Notes under the pieces: model-generated | What the model was told of the DNA's origin: nothing | The model's input: only the letters and a program-made list of their open reading frames with translations | Database searches by the model: none | NCBI RefSeq assembly: GCF_042477335.2 | Contig: NC_091247.1 | Coordinates: 42,772,501 to 42,836,500 of the forward strand | Length of the DNA: 64,000 nucleotides | From: Ovis canadensis | Lineage: Eukaryota; Chordata; Mammalia; Artiodactyla; Bovidae | Reading direction: 5' to 3' | In this document: positions 11,046-21,932 of the stretch, piece after piece | Numbering within the stretch: position 1 is the first letter of the stretch | How the letters are laid out: each line of letters begins with the position of its first letter | Position numbers and translations under genes: made by a program

Positions 11046-11346
11046 GGGTTTTTTGTTTCTTTTTTAATTAATTAGTTTATTTGGCTGCATCAGATCTTTG
11101 CTGCTGCACGCCCGCTTTCTCCAGCTAAGGTGAGTAGGGGGCTACTCTTCGTTGCAGTACAGGGGCTTCTCATTACAGTGACTTCTCTTGTTGCAGAGCA
11201 TGAGCTCTAGGCACACAGGCTTCAGTAGTTGTGGCCCGCAGGCTTAGTTGCTCTGAAACATATGTCACCTTTCCAGATCAGGGATCGAACCCATGTCCCC
11301 TGCATTGGCAGACAGATTCTTAACCAGTGGACCACCAGGGAAGTCC
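11046..11346 (-). mobile_element. CHR-type SINE with 17-bp TSD
   Basis: An antisense CHR SINE whose T-rich tail is at 11,046 and whose head is at 11,346 ('gtggaccaccagggaagtcc'). It is flanked by CTTGCCAACAAAGTTTG (11,029-11,045) and CTTGCCAACAAAATTTG (11,347-11,363), a TSD with one mismatch that defines the insertion exactly. Confidence 0.93.
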
Positions 11347-11363
11347 CTTGCCAACAAAATTTG

Positions 11364-12727
11364 AAGTTCTAGAAGGGTAAGCAGCTTGCATAAACACTGA
11401 CTAATATTACTGTTATCAGAAACAAACCAAAGAAAGCTTTATGCACAATTATATTCATTGTAATATATGATGAAAAATGAAAAGATCTAAATTTCCAACT
11501 GTAGAGCTATCATTCATTGAATAATAAGCCAACCATTCAATGACATAACATTCAATCCTTAATTTAGTGAGTGTGTTTGGATAGTGGGACTACAATATAT
11601 ATATATATTTATATTGGATATATCTAGTTAAAGTATCTAGTAGCATGGGGAAATGCTTCTGATGCATTGTGACCTGTTGTAGAAACTTGGAATATAAAAA
11701 AAGGTCACTGTTCTTCTAATATTGAAATTAAGATGATCCAAGCCTCCATTTCTCTATTAAGAAACTCTCTTCCCTCTCTGGGCTCTTTCCTCCTATAATA
11801 AGTCTGGCAATGCCCAAGGGGTCAGTCTGGGTTGCTGTCACCCTGCGGCCAAGTCAGAGCTCGGACATTGTACCCCCAACTCACTCAAGGCTGAAAGACC
11901 CTATACCAAATGCCTCAAAATTGTATCATCAGGCACTAAAATGTTTTGTGAAAAACCAAAGTTGAAAGAAGAGTACTATCCTTATTCCCACCATCCAAAG
12001 ACAACCATAATTAACAGTTGATATATCTCATTCCAGGATTCTCTTCTACATACAGACTCTTTTTGCCAAGTTATTATTGCATGTGTATAAAAAAAAAATC
12101 TCTCTATAACTTCCAACCCTATAAATGAGGGACAACGCAGGATTTACCCCACCATCTAAAGCATGCTGAGCTGCCATGGATTCCCACAGAATCTGCAGCA
12201 AACTTCTCCCCTCAATCCTAATAGGCCCCATGTGGTAAAACGTGCTAAAGAAACTGGAGTCTTTCCCCAGTGACCCTGGATTGATAGCAGTGCTGCCATC
12301 ATTACTGCCCTTGTGTACACTGTCAAGCAATCCTCTCTCTCTGGACAGGATGACGCTCATCATGCAGGCACCCATGTCGTCCTTGGCCCCCAGTGTATTC
12401 TGAAAACTAAATTTCGGAGCCATGATAAGACGAAGCTAAGATATCATTAGCAGTGTTGTGTTCTTGTTGTTTGCTTAGAGGATACTTTATTAGCCTCCTT
12501 TGCAAAACTGAGAAGGTTGATGATGGAATATCCTAAGAATGGCAATAAAGTAATCTAATGAGCCAAAGACTACTCTAAGAGATGAACTCAGTTTTTCCAT
12601 TATCTTCTGTTGTGATCTCACCTAAGCCAACTTGGTTGTTCACAATTATTAGGTTCTTTCTAGCAAACGGGCAGCATCCAATAGCTAGAGGTGGGTGGGG
12701 TCTATAGACCTCTCCCCTTGCCATTTG
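11364..12727. other. unique sequence
   Basis: It contains a short TA-rich patch near 11,595-11,630 and a 125-aa minus-strand open frame (12,046-12,423) without any recognisable domain or codon signature. I do not call a gene. Confidence 0.45.
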
Positions 12728-12955
12728 ACTGTTGCTGTTGTTTAGTCACTAAGTCATGTCCAACCCTTTTGTGACCCCATGGACTATAGCTCTCTAGGCT
12801 CCTCAGTCCATGGGATTTCCCAGACAAGAATATTGGAGTGGGTTGCCATTACTCTCTTCAGGGGATCTTCTGGACCCAGTGATTGAACTGATGTCTCCTG
12901 TGTCTCCTGCATTGGCAGGTGGATTCTTTACCACTGAGCCAGCTGGGAAGCCCCA
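12728..12955 (-). mobile_element. Bov-tA SINE
   Basis: An antisense Bov-tA, from tail 'gttgctgttgtttagtcact' to head 'gagccagctgggaagcccc'. It is flanked by CCATTTG on both sides (12,721-12,727 and 12,956-12,962), a short TSD. Confidence 0.9.
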
Positions 12956-12962
12956 CCATTTG

Positions 12963-14149
12963 CTTACAATAAAATTAAGTCCCAAACAAAATTCCACCAC
13001 ATATACATTCATTCACTTAGCAAGCAGGCTCCAAAATGCTCATACAACCAAGTCTGTAAGCATGACATTCCAGCTCTCCATCCCTGTAGAAAGTTTTAGG
13101 TCTGCCAAAGGAAGATGTGACAATAGACTAGCAGCAGGTTTCAGCTGATTTTATAATTAGATTTGTGGGACCAGAATTCTCTAATCAGTGGCTGGTACAG
13201 GATCATTTCCAAAGGAAACATCTGGCATCATTTGGAAAGGTACGGACCACTGGACTATGTTCTTACGTACTGTTATGCAAAGGGGAAGGGTCACTGCAAT
13301 ATTTCTAACCAGTCCACAGATCTTGAACACTATTTTTTCACCTACAAAAAGTAAAACCTCTAGTTGTAGTTACAAAGATAATTGAAGTCCATGTGTGTGA
13401 GTATATTATATATATATATATATAAAGATATATAAGTATAAAATCAAGCTATCTGTATCAAAGTATTTTAAAGTAAATTATGGGCAGCACAATATCACTC
13501 TCATTAAAAACAAAAAGGTTTTGAAATCCAGATAAAAAGTAGGTAGAATTAAACTTAAAGACTTCATTTCATTTTTAGGGATGAGTTTTAAACTCATTTC
13601 ATTTGAAAGAAGCCTGAATACATTGGACATGTGGGGAAATAATCCCACTATTAGTATAATCACTTGTATCTGTCAAATGTGCCCTGATGTATAATATGCT
13701 TTCTTTTACTCCAGAGGACCCCAAAGAAACAAAAGTTTAGGCAAAATTACAAAGAAAAGAGAAAGAATATCATTACCCAGGGTTGAATCGTGTCAAAAAA
13801 AAAAAAAAAGGATACCCTCAAACCACTCAAAGGCCAATGATTACCATCCCATAGGATGATGGATGCTATAGAGGAGAGACCAAAAGATTCAAGAGCAGAG
13901 TAAGGAGGAGTACCCATAGCTGCTGGGAAACCAGGAAAGAACCCAAGGAATCACACTGAAGCTGGGTCCTGCAGGAGACATTTGTCTGGCCAAGACAGGA
14001 TGTCCACCATGAGTTCCCAGTCTGGCAAATGAGGACGGTAGAGTTCCTATCTCTCAGAGGAATGAGAATTAACAGACAAGGTGTGTTTCCACCCTGGCAT
14101 GTGGTATCCACATGCAGGAATCCATCTTGTAAATTCAAAAAGCAGGCTG
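12963..14149. other. unique sequence with a TA microsatellite
   Basis: No gene is recognised. There is a (TA)n run at about 13,404-13,424 and an A15 run near 13,796-13,809. ORFs are under 115 aa and those near 12,960 run out of the SINE. Confidence 0.5.
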
Positions 14150-14370
14150 CAAAGAGCTCTGCACTGAGTCACAAGCCCTGGGTCCCAACCTCAGCTCAAC
14201 CCCACTAGTCACATGGCACGAGATTGGTCTCTTCCTCTCTCTGCACCTTAGTCCCACAGGTCTAAAATAAAGTCTGTGACACAGTTCTGCTGTCTCCCAT
14301 GAGGACCAAATGACACCCAAGATTGGAAAGTGCATTGACGAGTTAAGGACTTGGCAAACACAAGCTATTC
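14150..14370 (+). mobile_element. degenerate MIR
   Basis: 'tctgcactgagtcacaagcc', a 'cctcagctcaacccc...tagtcacatggcac' segment, and 'ctctctgcaccttagtcc' follow MIR order on the plus strand at high divergence. Confidence 0.45.
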
Positions 14371-15149
14371 CTTTCATCACAAATAGAGGACATGTTTTTT
14401 AAGTTCAGCTGAGCTACAGAAAATTCAGGGTAGAAGGGAGAAGCATCAAAAATCTGTTCATGGACTTCCAAGGCCAAGCCTTGATTGTCATGTCCCCCTG
14501 TCCCCTTTGACAATGCTCCAGACTTTATAACTGGGCCTTGAAATACTGAGGCAGGTCTAACTGTGTCCTTTGGACTCCAAGGTCAATTGGAGGCTCTCTC
14601 ACTGTTGAAGCTCTGGCATGAGGGTCACCCATGTCCGTCTCTAAGATAGAGAGAAAAGCCAGTTCTAGAGCTAGGGTGACCTCCCCATTCTGTGCACAGA
14701 GCCAAGAGTCCTGATGAGGGCTCCCCACTAAGGGTAAGGGGTCAAAAGTGGTGCCCCATGTCACTTAGTCCCTCAATCCTCACTTTAAGGCCAAATTAAA
14801 AGTCTTCAAGGTGGATCTTTGATCAGAAGGAGAATGTTGTTTAATTGACAAGTCTGTTTTTCATGAACAGCTCGTTCTTCCCCAAGGGGCAGCTGTTTAA
14901 AAGCAGTCCTGCTAATAGGAGAGTCTCTTGAATTTACATGTCAGCACCACGAGCACTGGGCTCTGGGCTCTGGCAGGTACCAGGGCCCTGGCTGGCCTCA
15001 CAGCTCATTTAGGGTAAATAGATGCTTGAAACTAAGGTGTCAACAGGTCTCAACAAAGCATCCTGTATGGGGTCTCCCTTATGCTGGTCACCAGTGGTGT
15101 GAGAGTAACAGTGGATCATTGTTCGTGATATGAGGCTGCTGCTGACGGT
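14371..15149. other. unique sequence
   Basis: I recognise no gene or repeat. The longest open frame is 79 aa (minus strand) with no motif. Confidence 0.5.
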
Positions 15150-15310
15150 TCACTCATGGAACAAGCATTTATTGAACACCTATTGTGTGCTGGCAGTAGA
15201 CTAGTCCCTGAGTCAGCCACCAAAAATGAATAAGGTGTCATCCTGGTCCTCAGAGAGGTCAAAATCAAGGAAGGAAACACAAGAAAATAAAAAGACATCA
15301 ATGTCCCCTT
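15150..15310 (-). mobile_element. L2 LINE 3' end
   Basis: 'caagcatttattgaacacct' followed by 'attgtgtgctggcag' and 'ctgagtcagcc...aaaatgaataaggtgt' match the antisense L2 terminus. Ancient and inactive. Confidence 0.65.
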
Positions 15311-15390
15311 AGGAGGGCTTCCAGGAGTGCATGGGAGCCTGATTCTCCTACAGTTGGGGGTGGTGAAGGGAGTGGACCAGAATGCCCAGA

Positions 15391-15556
15391 GCTGTGCTTC
15401 TGAACGTCACTACGCACACAATCTTCCTAGAGTCCTTGTTAAATGCAGGTCTGACTCAGTGGGTCTGAGGTGGGGCCTGAGACTCTACATCCCTAACAAG
15501 ATCCAGGAGATACTGAGAATGACTCTGGTGCACAGACCACACTCTGAGCCGTGACG
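15391..15556 (+). mobile_element. MER5A-type hAT MITE
   Basis: 'tgggtctgaggtggggcctg' then 'agactctacatccctaacaa', ending near 'cacagaccacactctgagcc', follows the MER5A consensus. It is a short non-autonomous hAT-Charlie element with divergent terminal repeats. Confidence 0.7.
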
Positions 15557-16014
15557 TTCAAGAGAGCTCTGAAGGCTGAGCCAAGTCTGAAGCATGAGCC
15601 AAAGTCAGCCAGGGTAAGAGGAAGTTGGGGATGGGCTGGGGGCGGATCTCATGGCTCAGATAAACATCAGGAGGGGTGGAGGGCTCAGGGAAGTACAAGG
15701 CCTTCAGTTTTGCTTGTGGGAAGTGGAAGAAAAACCTGGAGAGCAAGACAAGGGAAAAGGCATAGGGGCATTTGGTCTTTATGGAAAAGATGGTGGGGAC
15801 CATTTAAACATGTTTGAGCTGGGAAGAGCTGTGGTCAGTGGCATTTTCAGAAGATCTCTTAGCCAAAAGTACAGGAAGTGGACTAGCAAGAGTTAAGATG
15901 AGAGGGAGGGAGCCAATAAGGAGGTTGTTTCTGCATCACAAACAGAGATAGAATGAATCAGGAGGTGTCAGAAGATAACAACAACAGATAGCATTTCTCC
16001 ATAGCTTCAAATTA
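15557..16014. other. unique sequence
   Basis: Nothing recognised. Overlapping ORFs of 81-88 aa in a G-rich stretch lack motifs. Confidence 0.45.
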
Positions 16015-16300
16015 ACCTTCTCCAAATTCACTTTGGTCAATGGCTCTCCAGTGCCCTCAAACTGATTTTGAAACTCTTCTGTCTGGCTTGCAAAACCTGC
16101 CACAACTACTTTCACCCATATCTCCACTAGTTACCCCACGACTCAGAATGAACACCCATCTGCTGCCCTCCCATGACCTGCCGGGCTGATGTTCAGACCT
16201 TCCAGCTCAGCCTCACTGACATTCTTAGCTCTCACTGTTCACCTCCCCTGGAGAGTTCCAGAGGCTCCTCTCTACCGGGAAGCACATGCCACTGTGCTTC
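16015..16300 (+). mobile_element. possible L2 LINE fragment
   Basis: The pattern 'ggctctccagtgccctcaaa', then 'gcaaaacctgccacaac', then 'ccagctcagcctcactgac' resembles the L2 3' region in order. It is weak and divergent, so this is a tentative call. Confidence 0.35.
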
Positions 16301-16310
16301 CAGGCCCCGC

Positions 16311-16956
16311 AGTTGCTGCTGTTCGGTCTCTTAAGTCATGTCCAAGTCTTTGCAGCCCCGTGGACTACAGTGCTCCAAGTTTCCCTGTCCCTCACCATCT
16401 TTCAGAGTCTGTGCACACTCATGTCCATTGAGGCAGTGAAGTGAAGTGAAGTCGCTCAGTCCTATCCGACTCTTTGTGACCCCATGGACTGTAGCCTACC
16501 AGGCTCCTCCGTCCATGGGATTTTCCAGGCAAGAGTACTGGGGGGTTGCCATTTCCTTCTCCAAAGGGTCTTGCCCACCCAGGGATCAAACCTGGGTCTC
16601 CCACATTGTAGGCAGACGCTTTACCATCTGAGACACCAGGGAAGTCTTATTGAGTCAGTAATGCCATCCAACCTTCTCATCCTCTTTCATACCCTTCTCT
16701 TCCTGCCCTCAATCTTTCCCAGCATCAGGGTCTTTTCCAATGAGTCAGCTCTTTGCATCAGGTGGCCAAAGTATTGGAGTTTCAACTTCAGCATCAGTCC
16801 TTCCAATGAATATTCAGGGTTGATTTCTTTTAGGATTGACTGGTTTAAACTCCTTGCTGTCTAAGGGACTCTAAAGAATCTTCTCCAGCACCAAAGTTCA
16901 AAAGCATCAATTCTCGTTCAACCTTCTTTATGGTCCAAGTCTCACATCCATACACA
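16311..16956 (-). mobile_element. BovB LINE 3' end, split by Bov-tA
   Basis: Antisense BovB C-terminal RT region and 3' end. It is recognisable from 'agcatcagggtcttttccaa', 'ggtggccaaagtattggag' and 'aagttcaaaagcatcaattc'. A Bov-tA interrupts it at 16,433-16,648, and the BovB reading continues on the other side ('catgtccattgag' to 'tcagtaatgccatccaacc'). Heavily mutated. Confidence 0.85.
16433..16648 (-). mobile_element. Bov-tA SINE inserted in BovB
   Basis: A complete antisense Bov-tA, ending with the head 'gagacaccagggaagtc'. ATTGAG plus a similar next five bases flank both sides (16,427-16,432 and 16,649-16,654). BovB supplies the reverse transcriptase for this SINE class (established knowledge), so the parasite has landed in its own helper. 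Confidence 0.88.
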
Positions 16957-17128
16957 TTGGCAAAGCTTCCCCTGACTGTTTCAGCCCCATCAGTCTGAGT
17001 AACATACAGCCAGCCGGCTTCATTCTATTTGTGCTCAATCCCAGAGGGCTGTGTAACTTTAATGCCCTCTTTTATTTTCTTGTGCTTTTAATAAAATTGC
17101 TCATCTTTCAGAAGTGTCCCTGTACCTG

Positions 17129-17548
17129 TTCAGTTCAGTTCTGTGTAGTCACTCAGTCATGTCCGACTCTTTGTGACCCCATGGACTGCAGCACACCAGA
17201 CCTCCCTGAGTTTACTCAAACTCATCTCCATTGAGTTGGTGATGCTATCCAACCATCTCATCCTCTGTCATCCCCTTCTTCTCCCGCCCTCAGTCTTGCC
17301 CAGCATCAGGGTCTTTTCAAATGAGTCAGCTCTTCACATGAGGTGGCCAAAGTATTGGAGTTTCAGCTTCAACATCAGTCCTTCCAGTGAACACCCAGGA
17401 CTGATCTCCTTTAGGATGGACTGGTTGGATCTCCTTGCAGTCCAAGGGACTCTCAAGAGTCTTTTCCAACACCACAGTTCAAAAGCATCAATTCTTCAGT
17501 GCTCAGCTTTCTTTACAGTCCAACTGTCACATCCATACATGACTACTG
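17129..17548 (-). mobile_element. BovB LINE 3' end
   Basis: Antisense BovB. It begins at the 3'-terminal (CAGTT)n-like short repeat 'ttcagttcagttc' and runs back to 'cacatccatacatgactact' in the RT C-terminus. It is 5'-truncated and only about 170 bases from another BovB tail in the same orientation. Confidence 0.9.
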
Positions 17549-18402
17549 TTTTATGGATTAAATAAGAATAATCAAGGGAAATCTGTGCATCCTCCTTTTG
17601 GGTTCAGAAACAGACATCACCACATCACCAAGATATCTAGAGCTTCCCTATGCTCCTCCTTGGTGGCCCTGTTGTTGTTTTCGTTTGTTTGTTTTTGTTT
17701 TGTTTTTTTACTGTGGCCACTGCTAACACAACATAACCCAAAATAAGACCTGAGGAACAGGAGCAGTCTTCTCCATCCTTTGGTTATTCCGTAGCAATTG
17801 TCACAATACTTTCTCTCTTTTTTTAGTTTTTTATTTTTTAAATTTTAAAATCTTTAATTCTTACATGCGTTCTATACTAAAACTCTGGGCATGCAACCAG
17901 CCAGGGTGAGTATACTTATGGGAAAATGAAAATGAGTATTTTAAATCAGGTCTGCTTAGAATAATCCCAGGCACAGAGTCACTAACCCCTTAGCATTTAG
18001 CAGACTATCCAGGGCAAGACAGGCCTTCAGTGAACATTCATCTAATTGAATTCTGGCTTTCCTTCATCCAGTGGATGGAATATAGATTCCGGTCAATGTC
18101 AGACATAAAAATATTGCACTAAGCAAGAGATCCTGAAGTGGGGCTCAGCCCCTCCCACCACAAAGTGTGCATTTACACCCACTGGGGTCTAGAAAGAAAT
18201 ACTCGAACAACTTCGGCTTGTACTTAGGTTTTTTCTCAACCTTTTTAAGTTTTAATTTAGGGTGTATGTCTTCTATGTGTTGTATGAAAGGAGAAAAGAT
18301 TAGCATTCCCCTTGACTAGGATGGAAGAAGCTCTCTGGCCTGACAAAATGCCTTTGGTTAAGGCATTGCCACCTACTTCATGGCATCTAACTCCTGTTTG
18401 GA
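17549..18402. other. mostly unique sequence with T-rich patches
   Basis: It holds a T/G-rich run near 17,675-17,710 and a tiny L1 tail (listed separately). No gene is recognised. Confidence 0.5.
17818..17870 (-). mobile_element. 5'-truncated LINE-1 tail
   Basis: About 50 bases ('aaattttaaaatctttaatt' plus 'cttacatgc' and the poly-T) match the 3' terminus of the full-length LINE-1 at 41.5 kb, in the same orientation. It appears to be an extremely short insertion of the same subfamily. Confidence 0.65.
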
Positions 18403-18610
18403 GGCATCCCTGGTGGCTCAGATGATAAAGAATCTGCCTGCAATGCTGGAGACCCCGGTTTGTTTCCTGGGTCAGGAAGATCCCCTGGAGAAGGGAATGG
18501 CAACCCACTCCAGTATTCTTGCCTGGAGAATCCCATGGACAGAGAAGCCTGGTGGGCTACAGTCCATGGGGTCACAAAGAGTCAGACACAACTGAGCAAC
18601 TTTCATTTTC
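18403..18610 (+). mobile_element. Bov-tA SINE
   Basis: Full-length, with little divergence. Head 'catccctggtggctcagatg', core 'gaagatcccctggagaaggg', tail 'acacaactgagcaactttca'. Confidence 0.93.
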
Positions 18611-19054
18611 CCTCTCACATGTCTTATGGACATAGCATATGTAGTATGTGCTTGCTATATGTGAATATGTAGCATTCACTACATAGTACAACATGCTACA
18701 TAGTGTCACGGGTGTGGTATGCAGCATAGAAGCACACCTAACCGCAGTAGGCAGCAGGAAAACACACTGAGAGACCCACAGTGGGGTCTCCCCAAGAGCT
18801 CGTAAGACACAGCCATTCATTCATCCATTCATTCATCCGAAAAAATATCTTACTGATCTCCTCATGTGGTGTGCCATGCTCTGTTGCCCAGATTGCATCA
18901 GACAGAGGCAAGAAAGCAGGAATCATCGGGAAGCGGGTCAAGTCCTGTCCTGCCCTGCTGCCCATTGGACTTGGGCTGCTTCATGGCTCGGATAACTGGT
19001 GTGTGGCACTAAGTTGCCAGAGTAAGAAAATACATACTAAATATGCATCCACCT
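18611..19054. other. unique sequence
   Basis: 'cattcattcatccattcatt' near 18,811-18,831 is a simple (CATT)-type run that could be an L2 end. No gene is recognised. Confidence 0.45.
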
Positions 19055-19065
19055 AAGAGGATGAA

Positions 19066-19336
19066 GCAGAGAAAGCAATGGCACCCCATTTCAGTACTCT
19101 TGCCTGGAAAATCCCATGGATGGAGGAGCCTGGAAGGCTGCAGTCCATGGGGTCGCTGAGGGTCGGACACGACTGAGCGACTTCACTCTCAATTTTCACT
19201 TTCATGCATTGCAGAAGGAAATGGCAACCCACTCCAGTGTTCTTGCCTGGAGAATCCCAGGGATGGGGGAGCCTGGTGGGCTGCCATCTATGGGATCACA
19301 CAGCATCGGATACGACTGAAGTGACTTAGCAGCAGC
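19066..19336 (+). mobile_element. BOV-A2 SINE with perfect 11-bp TSD
   Basis: A complete dimeric BOV-A2 ending in 'gtgacttagcagcagc'. AAGAGGATGAA flanks both sides exactly (19,055-19,065 and 19,337-19,347), so the insertion is intact. Confidence 0.95.
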
Positions 19337-19347
19337 AAGAGGATGAA

Positions 19348-20544
19348 AACGGAAGAGGTCAACCAGACCTGGACTTTTAATCCTGGTCACAGATGTTTCC
19401 TGTTCATTACAAACTCACAGCAGTCATTTAACATGGTTCTTTTATTCACACCTGGCCTTCTCTCCCCAGCAAAGAAGGGAATTACCTACCTGACAGATTC
19501 ATAAGACACTCCTGACCCTCAAAGATGGCTCTCCACCCTCCCAGATGACTGAACCTGCTTGAAGGAGACAGTCCTACAGCTGTTAAGGAATGTGATTTTG
19601 AATGTAACCTATTAAACTTGGACTAAGTTGTAAATGACATGTGCTTGGTACTCTCTAGAGAACTAGTTTTGCTAGAGAGAAAGATGGAAAAGAAGGTAAC
19701 ACCAGAGAACTGATCTATTAGTAGAACTTATCTATTAGTACCTACGGGTGAAATGAGTGAGTCTCATGGATGCAAAATAGCCTTAGAAAGGAGACGCTAC
19801 CAGGCCACTGGGCCAGGGAAGGAACGTTGAACCTGTCCATTTTGCCAAGGGCCGTTTTAGATGCAGCACCTGCCCCATGGCCTCAAACAGTTAGTTACTA
19901 TCGAGAATGTTAGTGCTAGAAGAAAGTAGGGAGAGATCCCTGGGGTAGGCTAGACCCCAGCCTCCTGACTGCTGGTCCAAATTCTCCTCCAATGAGCTTT
20001 CAACACACCTGGTGATTGAGATGAGTAAACAAACAGAGATTAAAAACTCAAGCCCATTATCCGTCTTGAAAAACTACCTCAATTCTATCGTCTAACTATT
20101 TTGAACTGCTTAGCTCATCTCTCCCCTCTGGGGTTTTGATTATACATTCTTGGCACTTCTCAGAGTGATGCCAGAAGTGGGGAGGCAGTCAAGATGATTC
20201 TCATCCATATCCCATCCCAGAGGTGAGCCTGGGAACAATGCACTGTTGTTTTACTGGATAAAATAAGACAGAGACTTCACTTACACTGCAAAACCTGGGG
20301 TTAAATGTCCTGTGACAATTCGGGGGAAAGATAGAAAAGAGCAATACCCAAAGGTACCTTCCTGCTTGCCAAGGTTGAGAAACTGGAATGGCCAGATGCT
20401 TACAGAGTATCCAGGCACAAACACAGTGCATTGATTTAACGGCAACTTACAGAGGGGGGATTAGCTCAATAGTAGGAGTTTCCATAAATATTTCATTTCA
20501 TTTTAAACAATTCTACTTTAAAATTACTGATATTAAAACTGTTA
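19348..20544. other. unrecognised sequence left of an ERV remnant
   Basis: No gene or repeat can be named. Part of its right end may be LTR U3 belonging to the adjacent ERV, since I cannot place the LTR left edge. Confidence 0.4.
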
Positions 20545-20613
20545 AACCCAGGTACTCTTTCTGCCCCCTTCTGATGCCTACGTCAGAAGCTTTCTCTGTC
20601 TCCTTTATACTTT

Positions 20614-20619
20614 AATAAA
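20614..20619 (+). promoter_or_regulatory. ERV LTR polyadenylation signal AATAAA
   Basis: AATAAA within 'tactttaataaaactttatt' lies about 115 bases before the end of the LTR, as expected for the R region of a gammaretroviral LTR. Confidence 0.7.
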
Positions 20620-20734
20620 ACTTTATTACACAAAAGCTCTGAGCGATCAAGCCTCGTCTCTGGCCCCGGATTGAATTCTTCTCCTCTGGGGACCAATAAT
20701 CCCGGCGTCATGATTCAACAACAATCTTTCATCT

Positions 20735-20752
20735 TGGGGGCTTGTCCAGGAT
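20735..20752 (+). other. ERV primer-binding site, tRNA-Pro type
   Basis: TGGGGGCTTGTCCAGGAT starts three bases after the LTR's terminal CA. It differs from the canonical tRNA-Pro binding site at two positions, both explained by CpG decay (CG to TG and CG to CA). This identifies the element as gammaretrovirus-like. Confidence 0.8.
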
Positions 20753-20762
20753 CCTTCTGGAC

Positions 20763-20769
20763 AAGGTAA
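20763..20769 (+). promoter_or_regulatory. ERV leader splice donor
   Basis: AAG|GTAAGG in the leader, 14 bases after the primer-binding site, is a near-consensus 5' splice site. Retroviruses use a leader donor for subgenomic env RNA, but this copy has no env. Confidence 0.5.
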
Positions 20770-21215
20770 GGATGCTTGGAGCTCTAGTTCTTTGTTCTCT
20801 TAGCGAACACGTTTTCTGCTGTGCTTTACTAACTCTACGGTGTGCTTGTGTGAATGAATGACATGCCCTGCGTGAAGCAAGTAAGGAGCCCTGCTCTGCG
20901 GTTCCACAGTGATCTCATACGACTTATGGCAGAAACCTGTCGGGGGTTTATACCGACCTGCCAATGCCAAGAGGCACCCAATGTCTCCTTTGGGAACCGA
21001 TCAGAAATGGGCAAAGCATGTGGACCAAACTCTCCTTTCTCAGCCAAACTTTTCCGTCTCTTTGACCATTTCATAACTCCTTGAGAATTAGAAGTACTAA
21101 CCTAATCTATCAGATCTTAGGCTTTCAAGGGACTTGGATCTATACTGTTACTGTGTACAGTGGCTTAGGTCCGAAACTTGGATTGGTAGTTAAGAAAGCG
21201 CCTAGCCTCGCTAGG

Positions 21216-21481
21216 CGAAGAAGGCAATGGCACCCCACTCCAGTACTCTTGCCTGGAAAATCCCATGGACAGAGGATCCTGGTAGGCTGCAGTCCATGGG
21301 GTCGCTGAGAGTTGGACACGACTCAATGACTTGACTTTCACTTTTCACTTTCATGCATTGGAGAAGGAAATGGCAACCCACTCCAGTGTTCTTGCCTGGA
21401 GAATCCCAGGGACGGTGGAGCCTGGTGGGGTCTATGGGGTCGCACAGAGTTGGACACGACTGAAGTGACTTAGCAGCAGCA
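21216..21481 (+). mobile_element. BOV-A2 SINE
   Basis: A two-unit BOV-A2 ending 'gaagtgacttagcagcagc'. It marks the right edge of the ERV fragment. A hairpin with 7-bp arms (CGCCTAG / CTAGGCG, 21,199-21,217) sits on its left junction. Confidence 0.9.
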
Positions 21482-21554
21482 AATCCAGATCATGAGCTAT
21501 ATTTTAAATATGTAAAGATATCCTTTTAATACATTGACTTTTGAAAACAATTTT

Positions 21555-21590
21555 AATATATATATATATAATACATATATACGTAGAGTT
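21555..21590. repeat. TA-rich microsatellite
   Basis: An imperfect (TA)n run. Confidence 0.8.
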
Positions 21591-21593
21591 AGC

Positions 21594-21932
21594 TAGCTAG
21601 GGATGCCAAAACAAAGGGTCACAGACTAGCCTGCTCAAATGACAGTAATTTATTTTCTCCCCCAGTTCTAGGAGCCAAAAGTTTGAGATCAAGGTATCTG
21701 CAGAGCTGGTCTCAGAGGCCTCCCTGCTTGGCTCATAGACTCCTGTCTGTGTCTTCACGCAACCTTCCCTCTGTGTGTATCCATCTCTATGTTTCCTCTT
21801 GTTACAAGGACACCAGTCATACTGGATTAGGGCCCATCCTAATGACCTCACTGAAAGACCCCTACTCCTCCTTCTGAGGTATGGAGGCTAGGACTTCAAC
21901 ATTTGAGTTTTAGGGGTACAGTACAGGCTGAA
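21594..21932 (+). mobile_element. ancient mammal-wide interspersed repeat, family unassigned
   Basis: 'cacagactagcctgctcaaa', 'taatttattttctcccccag', 'aaaagtttgagatcaaggta' and 'attagggcccatcctaatga' recur in this order in a common old mammalian repeat that I recognise but cannot name with certainty. No coding sequence. Confidence 0.55.

Larger units (their letters stand above)
20545..21215 (+). mobile_element. gammaretrovirus-like ERV remnant: LTR end plus leader
   Basis: Read left to right there is a U3/R region, a poly(A) signal, U5 ending in CA at 20,731, a primer-binding site at 20,735-20,752, a splice donor at 20,766, and about 450 bases of leader. No gag, pro, pol or env follows, because a BOV-A2 SINE starts at 21,216 and the sequence after it is not retroviral. 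The copy is therefore a dead 5' fragment. A 76-aa frame in the leader (20,854-21,084) has no recognisable retroviral domain. The left boundary is uncertain. Confidence 0.7.

Noticed and set aside
12046-12423. 125-aa minus-strand open frame
   Set aside because: No recognisable family, Kozak context or neighbouring exon. Compatible with chance.
16957-17128. separate LTR or poly(A) site around AATAAA near 17,090
   Set aside because: One AATAAA in AT-rich DNA between two BovB tails, with no LTR ends or supporting motif.
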